The position numbers were made by a program, and so were the translations under genes. DNA of 64,000 nucleotides from Myceligenerans indicum (lineage in GTDB: Bacteria; Actinomycetota; Actinomycetes; Actinomycetales; Cellulomonadaceae): NCBI RefSeq assembly GCF_016742955.1, contig NZ_JABBYC010000016.1:1-64000 (forward strand), read 5' to 3'. Positions 38,975 through 47,500 of the stretch are shown here, one piece after another. The stretch's first letter is position 1. The number at the start of each line of letters is the position of its first letter. Below the pieces are notes generated by a model that had not been told where the DNA came from, did no database searches, and worked only from the letters and a program-made list of their open reading frames with translations.

Positions 38975-41584
38975 GTGCCCCGCATCGTGAAGGACTGGCT
39001 CGCGGACCACGTCGAGCTGCCCGCCGGCCTGACGGCCGCCCAGCTCGCCGAGGCCCTCGTGAAGGTCGGCCTGGAAGAGGAAGAGATCCACCCCGCCGCG
39101 GTGACCGGGCCGCTCGTGGTGGGCCGGGTCCTGGAACTGACGGCCGAGCCGCAGAAGAACGGCAAGACGATCAACTGGTGCCAGGTCGACGTCGGCACGC
39201 ACAACGAGGACGGCCGCTCCGTCGCCGACGGAGGCACGCCACGCGGGATCGTCTGCGGTGCGCACAACTTCGGCGTCGGGGACCTGGTGGTCGTCTCGCT
39301 GCCCGGTACCACGCTGCCCGGCGGGTTCGAGATCGCCGCGCGCAAGACCTACGGCCACGTGTCCGACGGCATGATTTGCTCCCCGGCAGAGCTCGGCCTG
39401 GACGGCGACTCCGGTGGGATCATCGTGCTGCCGCGCGACATGGGCTTCGCCAAGGAGGACCTGACCCCCGGCCAGGATGCGATCGCGCTGCTCGGTCTCG
39501 GCGACGAGGTCCTGGAGATCAACGTGACGCCGGACCGCGGGTACGCGTTCAGCTATCGCGGCGTGGCACGCGAGTACTCGCACTCCACGGGCGCCAAGTT
39601 CACCGATCCTGGTGCGCTGACCGGTGCGGAGCCAGCCGCCACGCCGGACGGGTTCGAGGTGCTGCTCCAGGACGCGGCGCCGATCGCCGGGCGGCTCGGC
39701 TGCGACCGGTTCGTCACGAGGATCGTGCGGGGCATCGACCCCACCGCGCCCTCGCCGGAGTGGATGCGCCGTCGCCTGGAGAACTCCGGGATGCGGTCGA
39801 TCTCGCTCGCCGTGGACGTCACGAACTACGTGATGCTGGACCTCGGCCAGCCGCTGCACGCCTACGACCTCGTCCAGGTAGCCGCCCCGATGGTGGTGCG
39901 CCGCGCGGCCGCGGGGGAGCAGTTCACCACCCTGGATGATGTCCGGCGCACGCTGGACGCGGAGGACCTGGTCATCACCGACTCGCCGGACGGCGCCGTC
40001 GGCTCCCGGGTGCTGAGCCTCGCGGGCGTGATGGGCGGGGCGTCCTCGGAGATCTCCGCGACCACGACCGACGTGCTGGTCGAGGCCGCGCACTTCGAAC
40101 CGACCACCGTGGCGCGCACCGCTCGCCGGCACAAGCTCCCGACGGAAGGCGCCAAGCGCTGGGAGCGCGGGGTGGACCCGCTGCTGCCTGCCGTGGCGGC
40201 CCAGCGCGTCGTGGACCTGCTGCTCGAGTACGGCGGTGGCACGGCGGATCCCGCGGTGAGCGACGTCGGTGACGCCGCCGCCACGGCCCCGCGGGACTCG
40301 ATCACGCTCCCGGCCGGTGAGCCGACCCGGCTCTCCGGTGTCTCGTACACGCCGGAGCAGGTGCGGTCGACGCTCGAGGACGTCGGGTGCGAGGTCTCCG
40401 TGTCGAGCGAGCGGGACGTTCCTGCCGAGGCGTTCACCGTCACGCCGCCGACCTGGCGTCCTGACCTGACCGGTCCGGCCGACCTGGTCGAAGAGGTCGT
40501 GCGCATCCAGGGATACGACCAGATCCCGTCCGTGCTGCCCAAGGCGCCGGGAGGGCGGGGACTGACCACGGAGCAGCGGACCCGTCGCTCCGTCGCCCGT
40601 GCGCTGGCCGAAACCGGGTTCGTGGAGGTGCTCAGCTACCCGTTCGTCGGTGCGGCCGACTACGACGCTCTCGGCCTGCCCGACGACGACCCACGTCGTA
40701 CCTCCGTCCGGCTCGCCAACCCGCTGGCCGAGGATCGTCCGTTCATGCGAACGAACCTGCTGGTCACCCTGCTGGAGACGGCGCGGCGGAATGTCTCGCG
40801 CGGGTTGTCCGACCTCGCGGTCTTCGAGATCGGCCTCGTCACGCGCCCCGCGCCGGACGCGCCGGCTGCGCCTGCCCTGCCGGGTGGTGTCCGTCCGTCG
40901 GACGCCGACCTGGATCTGCTCGCCGCCGCGACACCGGAGCAGCCGCGCCGCGTCGCGGGTGTCCTGACGGGCAACCGGGAAGCTGCGGGCTGGTGGGGCA
41001 AGGGCCGTGTCGCCGACTGGGCGGACGCGGTCGCCGCCGCCCGTCTGGTCGCGGAGCGCGCGGGCGTCGAGGTCACCGTGACGGCGGACACCGAGCACCT
41101 GCCCTGGCACCCGGGCCGCTGCGCGAAGCTGGAGGCCATCGATGCCTCCGGCCGCACCCATCTGGTGGGCCACGCCGGGGAGCTGCACCCCAAGGTGGTC
41201 GAGGCATTCGGACTCCCGGCCCGCGCCTCGGCGTTCGAGCTCGGCCTGTCGACGCTCGTCGCCGTGGCGCCCGGTGAGCCGGTGGCAGCCAGCCCGGTGT
41301 CCGCCTTCCCCGCCGCGAAGGAGGACTTCGCGTTCGTCGTCGACGCCGGGCTGCCCGCGTCCACGCTCCGCGAAGCGATCGTCTCCGGCGGCGGTGGGCT
41401 GCTGGAGGACGTCAGCCTGTTCGACATCTTCACCGGCGAGCAGGTCGGGGAGGGGCGCAAGTCCCTCGCCTACGCGGTGCGGCTGCGCGCTGCCGACCGC
41501 ACGCTGTCCGCGGACGAGGTGCGCGGGGTGCGCGAGGCCATCGTCGCCGCGGCCGAGCGGGTCGGGGCGGTGCTGCGTGCCTGA
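38975..41584 (+). CDS. pheT: Phenylalanine--tRNA ligase beta subunit
   Basis: Structural and editing subunit of the (alpha-beta)2 enzyme. 869 residues, slightly long. N-terminal tRNA-binding OB fold (GPLVVGRVLELTAEPQKNGK), B3/B4 editing domain (VTNYVMLDLGQPLHAYDL, GVMGGASSEIS), and B5 (ITLPAGEPTRLSGVSYTPEQ, VTPPTWRPDLTGPADLVEEV). The synthetase-like core follows, then the C-terminal ferredoxin-like anticodon-binding domain (DVSLFDIFTGEQVGEGRKSLA). GTG start directly after pheS. The last codons overlap the SDR start. Confidence 0.97.
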   Translation: MPRIVKDWLADHVELPAGLTAAQLAEALVKVGLEEEEIHPAAVTGPLVVGRVLELTAEPQKNGKTINWCQVDVGTHNEDGRSVADGGTPRGIVCGAHNFGVGDLVVVSLPGTTLPGGFEIAARKTYGHVSDGMICSPAELGLDGDSGGIIVLPRDMGFAKEDLTPGQDAIALLGLGDEVLEINVTPDRGYAFSYRGVAREYSHSTGAKFTDPGALTGAEPAATPDGFEVLLQDAAPIAGRLGCDRFVTRIVRGIDPTAPSPEWMRRRLENSGMRSISLAVDVTNYVMLDLGQPLHAYDLVQVAAPMVVRRAAAGEQFTTLDDVRRTLDAEDLVITDSPDGAVGSRVLSLAGVMGGASSEISATTTDVLVEAAHFEPTTVARTARRHKLPTEGAKRWERGVDPLLPAVAAQRVVDLLLEYGGGTADPAVSDVGDAAATAPRDSITLPAGEPTRLSGVSYTPEQVRSTLEDVGCEVSVSSERDVPAEAFTVTPPTWRPDLTGPADLVEEVVRIQGYDQIPSVLPKAPGGRGLTTEQRTRRSVARALAETGFVEVLSYPFVGAADYDALGLPDDDPRRTSVRLANPLAEDRPFMRTNLLVTLLETARRNVSRGLSDLAVFEIGLVTRPAPDAPAAPALPGGVRPSDADLDLLAAATPEQPRRVAGVLTGNREAAGWWGKGRVADWADAVAAARLVAERAGVEVTVTADTEHLPWHPGRCAKLEAIDASGRTHLVGHAGELHPKVVEAFGLPARASAFELGLSTLVAVAPGEPVAASPVSAFPAAKEDFAFVVDAGLPASTLREAIVSGGGGLLEDVSLFDIFTGEQVGEGRKSLAYAVRLRAADRTLSADEVRGVREAIVAAAERVGAVLRA

Positions 41585-42461
41585 CGAGCAGGTGCAGGCC
41601 GGGACGGCGGCCGTGCCGCCCGCCCGGACTGCGCTCGTGACGGGCGCATCGCGGGGGATCGGGCGAGAGGTGGCGCTCGGCCTGGCCCGTGCCGGGCTCG
41701 ACGTGGCGCTGCTCGCGCGGGACGAGCAGCGCCTGGCCGAGGTCGCGGACGAGATCCGTGAACTCGGCCGCGCCGCTGTCGTGCTCACTGCGGACGTCAC
41801 GTCCGAGGCGGAGGTGCGCGACGCCGTCGCACGGGCCGAACGGCCGGACGGCGGGCTCGGGTCGGTCGACCTGCTGGTGAACAACGCAGGCCGCCTTGAG
41901 TCCGAGGCTCCGCTCTGGGAGGCGGATCCCGAGGACTGGTGGGCCACCTTCGAGGCCAACGTACGTGGGGTGTTCCTGCTGAACCGCCATGTGGTTCCCG
42001 GCATGCTGGCGCGCGGCGGCGGCCGGGTCATCGACCTCGCGTCCGGGGCGAGCACCCATGAAGGGCCTCTCGGGCACTCGGCCTACAACGCGAGCAAGAC
42101 GGCGCTCGTCCGGATGGGTGCCGCACTGCACGCGGAAGGGCACGACCGCGGGCTGCGCGTGTTCGAGCTCGCGCCCGGCACGGTGAAGACCAGGATGTCG
42201 ACCGCGCTCGCCATCCACGCGAACCGCACCGACTGGACGCCGCCGGAGCGAGTGACGGACCTCGTGAACGCGATCGCGGCCGGACACCTGGACGCCTGCG
42301 CCGGCTGGCTCGTCCGCGCCACGCACGACACACCGGAGTCGTTGCGGCAGCTCGTTGCCGCCGCGGAGAGCGGCCAGGTGCCTGCCACGGCGCGCCGCCG
42401 CCTCCGCATCCTGCCCGCCGGACCGGAGGACCCCTTGAGGGACGTGCTCATCGGGCGGTGA
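41577..42461 (+). CDS. Short-chain dehydrogenase/reductase
   Basis: 294 residues, classical SDR: cofactor loop TALVTGASRGIGREVALGLA near 15, LLVNNAG near 98, active site S and YNASK (SAYNASKTALVRMGAA). The loop is followed by a basic residue after the first strand region (LLARDEQR), which fits NADP. Substrate unknown. GTG start overlaps pheT by 8 bases; a GTG at 41613 is an alternative. A strong hairpin begins inside its last codons. Confidence 0.88.
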   Translation: MPDEQVQAGTAAVPPARTALVTGASRGIGREVALGLARAGLDVALLARDEQRLAEVADEIRELGRAAVVLTADVTSEAEVRDAVARAERPDGGLGSVDLLVNNAGRLESEAPLWEADPEDWWATFEANVRGVFLLNRHVVPGMLARGGGRVIDLASGASTHEGPLGHSAYNASKTALVRMGAALHAEGHDRGLRVFELAPGTVKTRMSTALAIHANRTDWTPPERVTDLVNAIAAGHLDACAGWLVRATHDTPESLRQLVAAAESGQVPATARRRLRILPAGPEDPLRDVLIGR

Positions 42462-42492
42462 CCGGCGGGCGGTGTTCCCGCCGGTCACCGCC
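42454..42492. terminator. Bidirectional perfect hairpin terminator
   Basis: GGCGGTGACCGGCGGG and its exact complement around a 7-base loop, between the convergent SDR and SRPBCC genes; overlaps the SDR stop codon. Confidence 0.75.
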
Positions 42493-42543
42493 GGGCGTAC
42501 GCGCGGGGTGTCCTGAGCTGGTGACCTGGCCGGGCCCACGGTC

Positions 42544-42981
42544 TCAGCGGGCGCCGGACTCCGCGCGGGTCTTGAGGCTCGCGAGCTCGGTGTCGACCAG
42601 TGTGTGGGTGTGTTTGCCTGTCACGGCTCCGAGGACGCCCGCGAACGACCCGACCTGGGTGATGGTGAGGGTGACGCGGGAGCGGCCCTCGCCCAGGTCT
42701 TCGACGACGTGTTCGGCCTGGGTGCGCATGCCCGGCACGGCGCTGGTCCAGGCGAACATGCGCGGCGGGTCCCAGTCGTCGACCGTCCAGATCGCCAGCG
42801 GCAGGCCCGGCTGCTCGATCCGCACCTCGGTGCCGGCATCGGGCGGGTTGGGGCCCTCCACGATCCGGACCGAGGTCATCGAGGACGTCCACTCCGGCCA
42901 GGCCTCGATGTCGGCCACGATCTGCCAGACGTCCTCCGGCGGCGCGTCGATCTCGGCGGACACCGTGTACGGGGTGGACAT
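42544..42981 (-). CDS. SRPBCC-fold protein (polyketide cyclase/dehydrase-like)
   Basis: 145 residues with the START/SRPBCC pattern: YTVSAEIDAPPEDVWQIVAD, WPEWTSSMTSVRI and RSRVTLTITQVGSFAG. Hydrophobic-ligand cavity protein; ligand unknown. ATG at 42981 overlaps the stop of the upstream F420-type oxidoreductase (TGATG), so the two are probably made together. Confidence 0.82.
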   Translation of the reverse strand: MSTPYTVSAEIDAPPEDVWQIVADIEAWPEWTSSMTSVRIVEGPNPPDAGTEVRIEQPGLPLAIWTVDDWDPPRMFAWTSAVPGMRTQAEHVVEDLGEGRSRVTLTITQVGSFAGVLGAVTGKHTHTLVDTELASLKTRAESGAR

Positions 42982-43766
42982 CAGCCCGCGGCCCGTGCGT
43001 CGCGCCAGTCGATCCACTCCTTGACGGTCGACAGGTCGTAGTCCGGGCCGCCCACGCCGATCGTGAGCAGGGTGACGCCGGCGTCGAGCATGGCCTGGCC
43101 CTGCTGGGCCGGGTCGCCGTCGACGCCTGCCGACCGTTCCACCAGGCCGGCGGTGTCGCGGCCCACGTCGGTGCCGTGCTGGTCGAGGATCGCCGACTTG
43201 GTGGCGATCGTTCCCGCGTCGCCGAAGCCGTGCCAGATGTCCGCGTGCTCGGCCACGATCCGCAGCGTCTTCTTCGGGCCGCTGCCGCCGATCATGATCG
43301 GGATGTCGCGCACCGGGGCCGGGTTTCCGGCCGCCAAGCGGTTCTTGATGCGCGGCAGGTCCTCACCGAGCTTCTTGATGCGGGCGCCGGCGGTGCCGAA
43401 CTCGTAGCCGAACTGGTCGTAGTCCTTCTCGAACCAGCCCGCCCCGACCCCCAGGATCAGCCGGCCACCGGACATGTGGTCGACCGTGCGTGCCATGTCG
43501 GCCAGCAGGTCGGGGTTGCGATAGGAGTTGCAGGTCACCAGGGCGCCGATCTCGACGCGCTCGGTCTGCTCCGCCCAGGCACCCAGCATGGTCCAGCACT
43601 CGAAGTGCTTGCCGTCCGGGTCGCCGTAGAGCGGGTAGAAGTGGTCCCAGTTGAAGATGACGTCGACGCCCAGGTCCTCGGCGCGCAGGACGGCGTCGCG
43701 GATCTGGGAGTAGTCGGCGTGCTGTGGCTGGAGCTGGACTGCGATGCGGATGGGGCGCTTGGTCAT
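42981..43766 (-). CDS. LLM-class F420-dependent oxidoreductase
   Basis: 261-residue luciferase-like barrel enzyme: RIAVQLQPQHADYSQIRDAV, GVDVIFNWDHFYPLYGDPDG, TERVEIGALVTCNSYRNPDL, GGRLILGVGAGWFEKDYDQF and IPIMIGGSGPKKTLRI. The pattern suits coenzyme F420 rather than FMN, common in actinobacteria. Substrate unknown. ATG from TAGCCT 6 bases upstream; no Shine-Dalgarno. Confidence 0.85.
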   Translation of the reverse strand: MTKRPIRIAVQLQPQHADYSQIRDAVLRAEDLGVDVIFNWDHFYPLYGDPDGKHFECWTMLGAWAEQTERVEIGALVTCNSYRNPDLLADMARTVDHMSGGRLILGVGAGWFEKDYDQFGYEFGTAGARIKKLGEDLPRIKNRLAAGNPAPVRDIPIMIGGSGPKKTLRIVAEHADIWHGFGDAGTIATKSAILDQHGTDVGRDTAGLVERSAGVDGDPAQQGQAMLDAGVTLLTIGVGGPDYDLSTVKEWIDWRDARAAG

Positions 43767-43772
43767 GGCGTC

Positions 43773-43778
43773 AGGCTA
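43773..43778 (-). promoter_or_regulatory. Leaderless-type -10 hexamer of the F420-type gene
   Basis: TAGCCT on the minus strand ends 6 bases before the ATG at 43766. Confidence 0.5.
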
Positions 43779-43951
43779 CGCCCGGGCGCACCGGTGATTC
43801 GCGGGCTAGGCTCTCGGCGAACTCGGGAATAGGCCTGCGGGACCGGGCCTGGGGCCTGCAGGATCGTGAGCCCGTTCGCTGGATCCATCACCTGGCCGCT
43901 CTTCCGGTCGAGCTGGACCGTGATGACGCCGGCGCCCCGTTCCGTGGCGCG

Positions 43952-44752
43952 TCAGGTGCGCGACGCGATCGCGAACACCCTGCGGAACGCCAGCGGTGTC
44001 CCGTAAGGGCGCTCGGGATACGCCTCGCGCAGCGCGGCGCCGTAGTCCTTCTCGAACCGCGCACGCAGAGCGGGGTCGGCTTCCTCGAGCGCGTGCAGCG
44101 TGGGCTGGGCCCCGGTGGCGCTGATCCACCGAAGCACCGGGTCCGGCCCCGCGAGGACGTGCGTGTACGTGGTCTCCCACACGTCGACGGCCCAGCCCGG
44201 GGCGGCCAGCAGGTCCGCGTAGCCCACGGGGTCGTCGGTGGCCCGCCGTGTCACCGGTGCGCCGAGGGCCGACGCGTAGGGCTCGCGTGCGGCGACCTCT
44301 CGCAGCAGCAGGTGTGACGGCGCGTCGTGGTTTCCCGGGACCTGGAACGCGAGGGCCTGGCGGGCCCTGTCGCGCAGCAAGGGCAGGAGGTCCCGGTGCT
44401 CGGGCACCCACTGCAGCGCGGCGTTGCTCACCACGACGTCCGCTCCGGTCACGTCGAGACGCCCGGCCGCGAAGTCGGCGATGTCGCCCTCGACATAAGT
44501 GGTCCGTCGATCGTGCTCCCTCGCCCGCTCGATCATCGCCGGCGAGGAGTCGATGCCGGTCACGGTGGTGTCCGGCCAGTGCGACCGCAGCACCTCGGTG
44601 AGATGACCGGGCCCGCATCCGAGGTCCACGACGTCCGAGGGTGTCACGTCCCGCGCGGCCAGGAGTTCGGCCAGGCGGGTGACCAGGTCCCGGAAGGACC
44701 GGGAGCGCTCGTCGCTGAACTGCAGGTATCGGGCGGGAGACCAGTCGGCCAT
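43952..44752 (-). CDS. tam: Trans-aconitate 2-methyltransferase-like protein
   Basis: SAM-dependent enzyme that methylates trans-aconitate, a spontaneous TCA-cycle by-product. 266 residues: WSPARYLQFSDERSRSFRDL at the N-terminus, motif I VVDLGCGPGHLTEVL, VTGIDSSPAMIERAR, DVVVSNAALQWVPEH and AFQVPGNHDAPSHLLLRE, all close to the Tam pattern. ATG at 44752 with GAAGGG about 6 bases upstream. A 20-bp perfect palindrome precedes it and probably controls it. Confidence 0.88.
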   Translation of the reverse strand: MADWSPARYLQFSDERSRSFRDLVTRLAELLAARDVTPSDVVDLGCGPGHLTEVLRSHWPDTTVTGIDSSPAMIERAREHDRRTTYVEGDIADFAAGRLDVTGADVVVSNAALQWVPEHRDLLPLLRDRARQALAFQVPGNHDAPSHLLLREVAAREPYASALGAPVTRRATDDPVGYADLLAAPGWAVDVWETTYTHVLAGPDPVLRWISATGAQPTLHALEEADPALRARFEKDYGAALREAYPERPYGTPLAFRRVFAIASRT

Positions 44753-44776
44753 GGGAGACCCTTCACTCGACGTCAA

Positions 44777-44796
44777 GTATCTTGATGTCAAGATAC
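44777..44796. promoter_or_regulatory. 20-bp perfect palindrome upstream of tam
   Basis: GTATCTTGA-TG-TCAAGATAC, 25 bases from the tam start. A further TCAAG at 44773-44777 gives three regularly placed half-sites. It spans the stop codon of the response regulator gene. The shape is that of a MarR- or LysR-like dimer operator. Confidence 0.55.
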
Positions 44797-45438
44797 ACCC
44801 GTCTCGTAGGCCCACCGTGCGACCTCGACGCGGTTGCGGGTGCCGGTCTTGGCCATGATCGCCGCCAGGTGTGTCTTGACGGTGCTGAGTCCGAGATGCA
44901 GGTCGGCGCAGATCTCGCTGTTCGTGCGGCCCATGGCGACCTGGCGCAGCACCTCCGTCTCGCGACGGGTGAGCGGAGCCGTGGGCGGACGCCGGCTCCT
45001 GTCGGGAGCGGTCCGGGCGAAGTGTGCGAGGAGGCGCACCGTGACGGCGGGATCGATGAGCGCGTCGCCGTCCGCGGCCGCCCGGACCGCCTGCGCCAGG
45101 AGCGCCGGCCCGCCGTCCTTGAGCAGGAACCCGCGCGCGCCCGCGCGGAGGGCGGCGTGCACGTTCTCGTCCAGGTCGAACGTCGTGATGACCACGACCG
45201 CCATGGGCTCGGCCACGTCGGGCCCCGCGAGCAGTCGGGTGGCCGAGACGCCGTCGAGCCGCGGCATGCGGATGTCGAGCAGGCAGACGTCCGGGAGCAG
45301 GCGGCGCGCCTCACTCACCGCGCGTTCCCCGTCCGCGACATCCGCGACGACCTGGATGCCCGGCTGGGCGTCCAGGATCGTACGCAGGCCCGTGCGCACG
45401 ATCTCCTGGTCGTCAGCCACCAGGACGCGGATCGTCAT
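44788..45438 (-). CDS. NarL/FixJ-type response regulator
   Basis: 216 residues. Receiver domain with DDQEIVRTGLRTIL, phosphoacceptor Asp in DVCLLDIRMPRLDGVSA (near 54) and Lys in GARGFLLKDGG (near 105). LuxR HTH at the C-terminus: LTRRETEVLRQVAMGRTNSE and LGLSTVKTHLAAIMAKT. Partner of the histidine kinase, whose stop overlaps its ATG (ATGA). Target genes unknown; the DUF2306 gene of the same operon is the first candidate. Confidence 0.94.
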   Translation of the reverse strand: MTIRVLVADDQEIVRTGLRTILDAQPGIQVVADVADGERAVSEARRLLPDVCLLDIRMPRLDGVSATRLLAGPDVAEPMAVVVITTFDLDENVHAALRAGARGFLLKDGGPALLAQAVRAAADGDALIDPAVTVRLLAHFARTAPDRSRRPPTAPLTRRETEVLRQVAMGRTNSEICADLHLGLSTVKTHLAAIMAKTGTRNRVEVARWAYETGVS

Positions 45439-46667
45439 CGCCCCTCCCCGCCCGGTTGGTCGTGCCGTGCCGCCGGGACGGGGAGCACGGCACGTACGGT
45501 CCAGCCGCCTGCCTCGCCGGGGCCGGCCTCCGCCACTCCACCGAGAGCTCGCGCCCGCTCGCGCATTCCGGTCAGACCGAATCCCGCGCCTGGCAGCGCT
45601 TCACGGCCCGGACCGCGGCGGACCTGCGGCACGGCCGCACCGTCGTCGTGCACGATCAGTTCCAGGTGCCCCTCACGCTTCTCCAGGGTGACCGTGATGC
45701 CGGTGGCGTCGCGTGCGTGACGGCGGGCATTGGCCACGGCCTCCTGGGCGATCCGGGCGACGGCCGTGCCGGTGGGTGCGGGGACCGATCCGATGTCGCC
45801 GGCCACGCGGACGCTCACTCGTGGCGGGCCGGAGTCGGCCAGATCATGGACGTGTTCCAGGCCTCGGGTGAGTTCGTGCGGCGACTCGCTGCGCAGCATG
45901 CCGACCAGGGACCGTATCTCCGCCAGGCCCAGGCGGGCCTCGGCCTCGACGAAGCGGAGGGCCTCGGCGGCAGCTTCCGGACCCCCGCTGCCCGCGGTCA
46001 CGACCACCTGACCGGCCTGCGCGCGCACGGCGACGGCCGACAGATGGTGGGCGACCGTATCGTGCAGGTCCCGGGCGACGGCCTCACGCTCACGCGCGCG
46101 GACGCGATCGAACTCCCTCGCGCGGGCGATCGACCGCTGGCGGGCCACCTCGCCGACGAGCGCCACGAGGACGACGACGGTACCGCCGGCGATCACGTCG
46201 TCGACGCCGCCCGAGTCGGTGGCGGCGGACAGCGCGACGCCCGCGGTCACCAGGGGCACACCCGCCAGGATCGCGCGGCCCGAACCCCAGCGGAAGAGCG
46301 CGTACGGGGCGAGGATCAGGACGGCCGCGGAGTACACGGGAGCGGAGTCGTGGCCGGCCAGGACTCCCACGAGATCGCGCGCCGCGCCGAGCCCGATCGT
46401 CCACGCAACCACGACGAACGGACGCACCCGCCTCCAGGGGAGCGCGGCGAGTGCCGCGACGACGGCGGACGCCGTGGCCGCCGGCCACGCCACGTCGGGG
46501 CGGACGGCGGTCTCCACGACGGTCCCGGCCGCTGCGAGAAACACGATGACCCAGTCCCGCCGCCCGGGCGGGGCGGCGCCGGGTGCCGCAGGTCGCCGCA
46601 GGGCGGCGCCGAGCGGGCGCCGGAGCACCTGCCCGTTCGCGGTCCGCATACCGGCGATCGTAGTCAT
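45435..46667 (-). CDS. Sensor histidine kinase (HisKA_3 type)
   Basis: 410 residues. N-terminal basic segment, then five or six membrane helices (about 35-180: WVIVFLAAAGTVVETAV ... GGTVVVLVALVGEVA). The dimerisation box is REAVARDLHDTVAHHLSAVA with the phosphoacceptor His, and the HATPase shows IAQEAVANARRHARDATGI and GFGLTGMRERARALGG. No periplasmic sensor domain, so it likely senses through its membrane part. ATG overlaps the DUF2306 stop (ATGA). Confidence 0.92.
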   Translation of the reverse strand: MTTIAGMRTANGQVLRRPLGAALRRPAAPGAAPPGRRDWVIVFLAAAGTVVETAVRPDVAWPAATASAVVAALAALPWRRVRPFVVVAWTIGLGAARDLVGVLAGHDSAPVYSAAVLILAPYALFRWGSGRAILAGVPLVTAGVALSAATDSGGVDDVIAGGTVVVLVALVGEVARQRSIARAREFDRVRAREREAVARDLHDTVAHHLSAVAVRAQAGQVVVTAGSGGPEAAAEALRFVEAEARLGLAEIRSLVGMLRSESPHELTRGLEHVHDLADSGPPRVSVRVAGDIGSVPAPTGTAVARIAQEAVANARRHARDATGITVTLEKREGHLELIVHDDGAAVPQVRRGPGREALPGAGFGLTGMRERARALGGVAEAGPGEAGGWTVRAVLPVPAARHDQPGGEGR

Positions 46668-47359
46668 CGCGCGATCCGGCCGGGGCGCCGGCCGCGGCGG
46701 ATCGCCCATTCGGCCACCAGGGCATTCAGGACCCATGCCAGCGTCATGAGGACCGTGTTGACGACCAGCGTCGAGGGCGCACCCGGCTGCGGCGCGGCGA
46801 TCACGAACCACGGGCCGAGCAGCAGAGTCTGCGTGCCGGCGCCCATCGCGAGTGCGTAGGCCCGGGTCATCCACGCGCCGTGCGTGACGTAGTCGTGACG
46901 GAGCAGCGCGCGGACCGCCAGGACGAGAGCGGCCAGCATGAAGGTCCCCACGGCGAGGCGGGCGCCGTTGACCACCGCCGTGTCCTTGGCCGGAAGGTCG
47001 TAGAACACCGTCATCCACAGGCCGGACAGCGCGGTCGCGAAGGCAGCCGGGATCAGCAGAGTCCCGGCCGCCCTATGCCAGCCGTTGTGACGGCGCCGGA
47101 GGCCGGGGGAGAACTGGAACGCCCCCAGCATCGAATAGGTCACGACGGCCAGGACGTGGACCACCACGGGCACGGGGGCCTCGACGAACCGGGCGTTCTC
47201 CGCGGTGACGGCCGGGTCGCCTGCGAGCTCTGTGAGGCGCGCGGTGCCGGCCAGCGCGGGGACGAGGGAGAGCAGGACGAGACCGGAGGGGATGAGCCAA
47301 TCGGCCCGTCGCATCGGCGGGTGGGTCCTGACGGCTTGGCGGGTGGTCGTGGAGGACAT
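46664..47359 (-). CDS. DUF2306 membrane protein
   Basis: 231 residues with six or so hydrophobic segments: WLIPSGLVLLSLVPALAG, VVVHVLAVVTYSMLGAF, AAGTLLIPAAFATALSG, VGTFMLAALVLAVRALL, ALAMGAGTQTLLLGPW, VVNTVLMTLAWVLNALV. The pattern HNGWHRAAGTLL and THGAWMTRAYAL matches DUF2306 proteins. Unknown function; first gene of an operon with the kinase and regulator, possibly the sensed transporter-like partner (inference). ATG at 47359, GGGGA directly upstream. Confidence 0.82.
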   Translation of the reverse strand: MSSTTTRQAVRTHPPMRRADWLIPSGLVLLSLVPALAGTARLTELAGDPAVTAENARFVEAPVPVVVHVLAVVTYSMLGAFQFSPGLRRRHNGWHRAAGTLLIPAAFATALSGLWMTVFYDLPAKDTAVVNGARLAVGTFMLAALVLAVRALLRHDYVTHGAWMTRAYALAMGAGTQTLLLGPWFVIAAPQPGAPSTLVVNTVLMTLAWVLNALVAEWAIRRGRRPGRIAR

Positions 47360-47396
47360 TCCCCGAGTCTCCGTGCGGGGCGCTCGCGGGGGTATC

Positions 47397-47430
47397 GGCC
47401 ATCCGGTCGGTCTTCACCGGCCGGATGGCC
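47397..47430. terminator. Inverted repeat between quinone oxidoreductase and DUF2306 genes
   Basis: GGCCATCCGG and CCGGATGGCC, 14 bases apart, with further partial pairing inside. Terminator for the upstream gene or operator for the DUF2306-kinase-regulator operon. Confidence 0.4.
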
Positions 47431-47500
47431 GAGGTGAGCGACGCCGTCGATCGCTGTCGGCCGGCGTGCCGCCACCTTGTCGCGGGTGCGTGTCGCTCCG

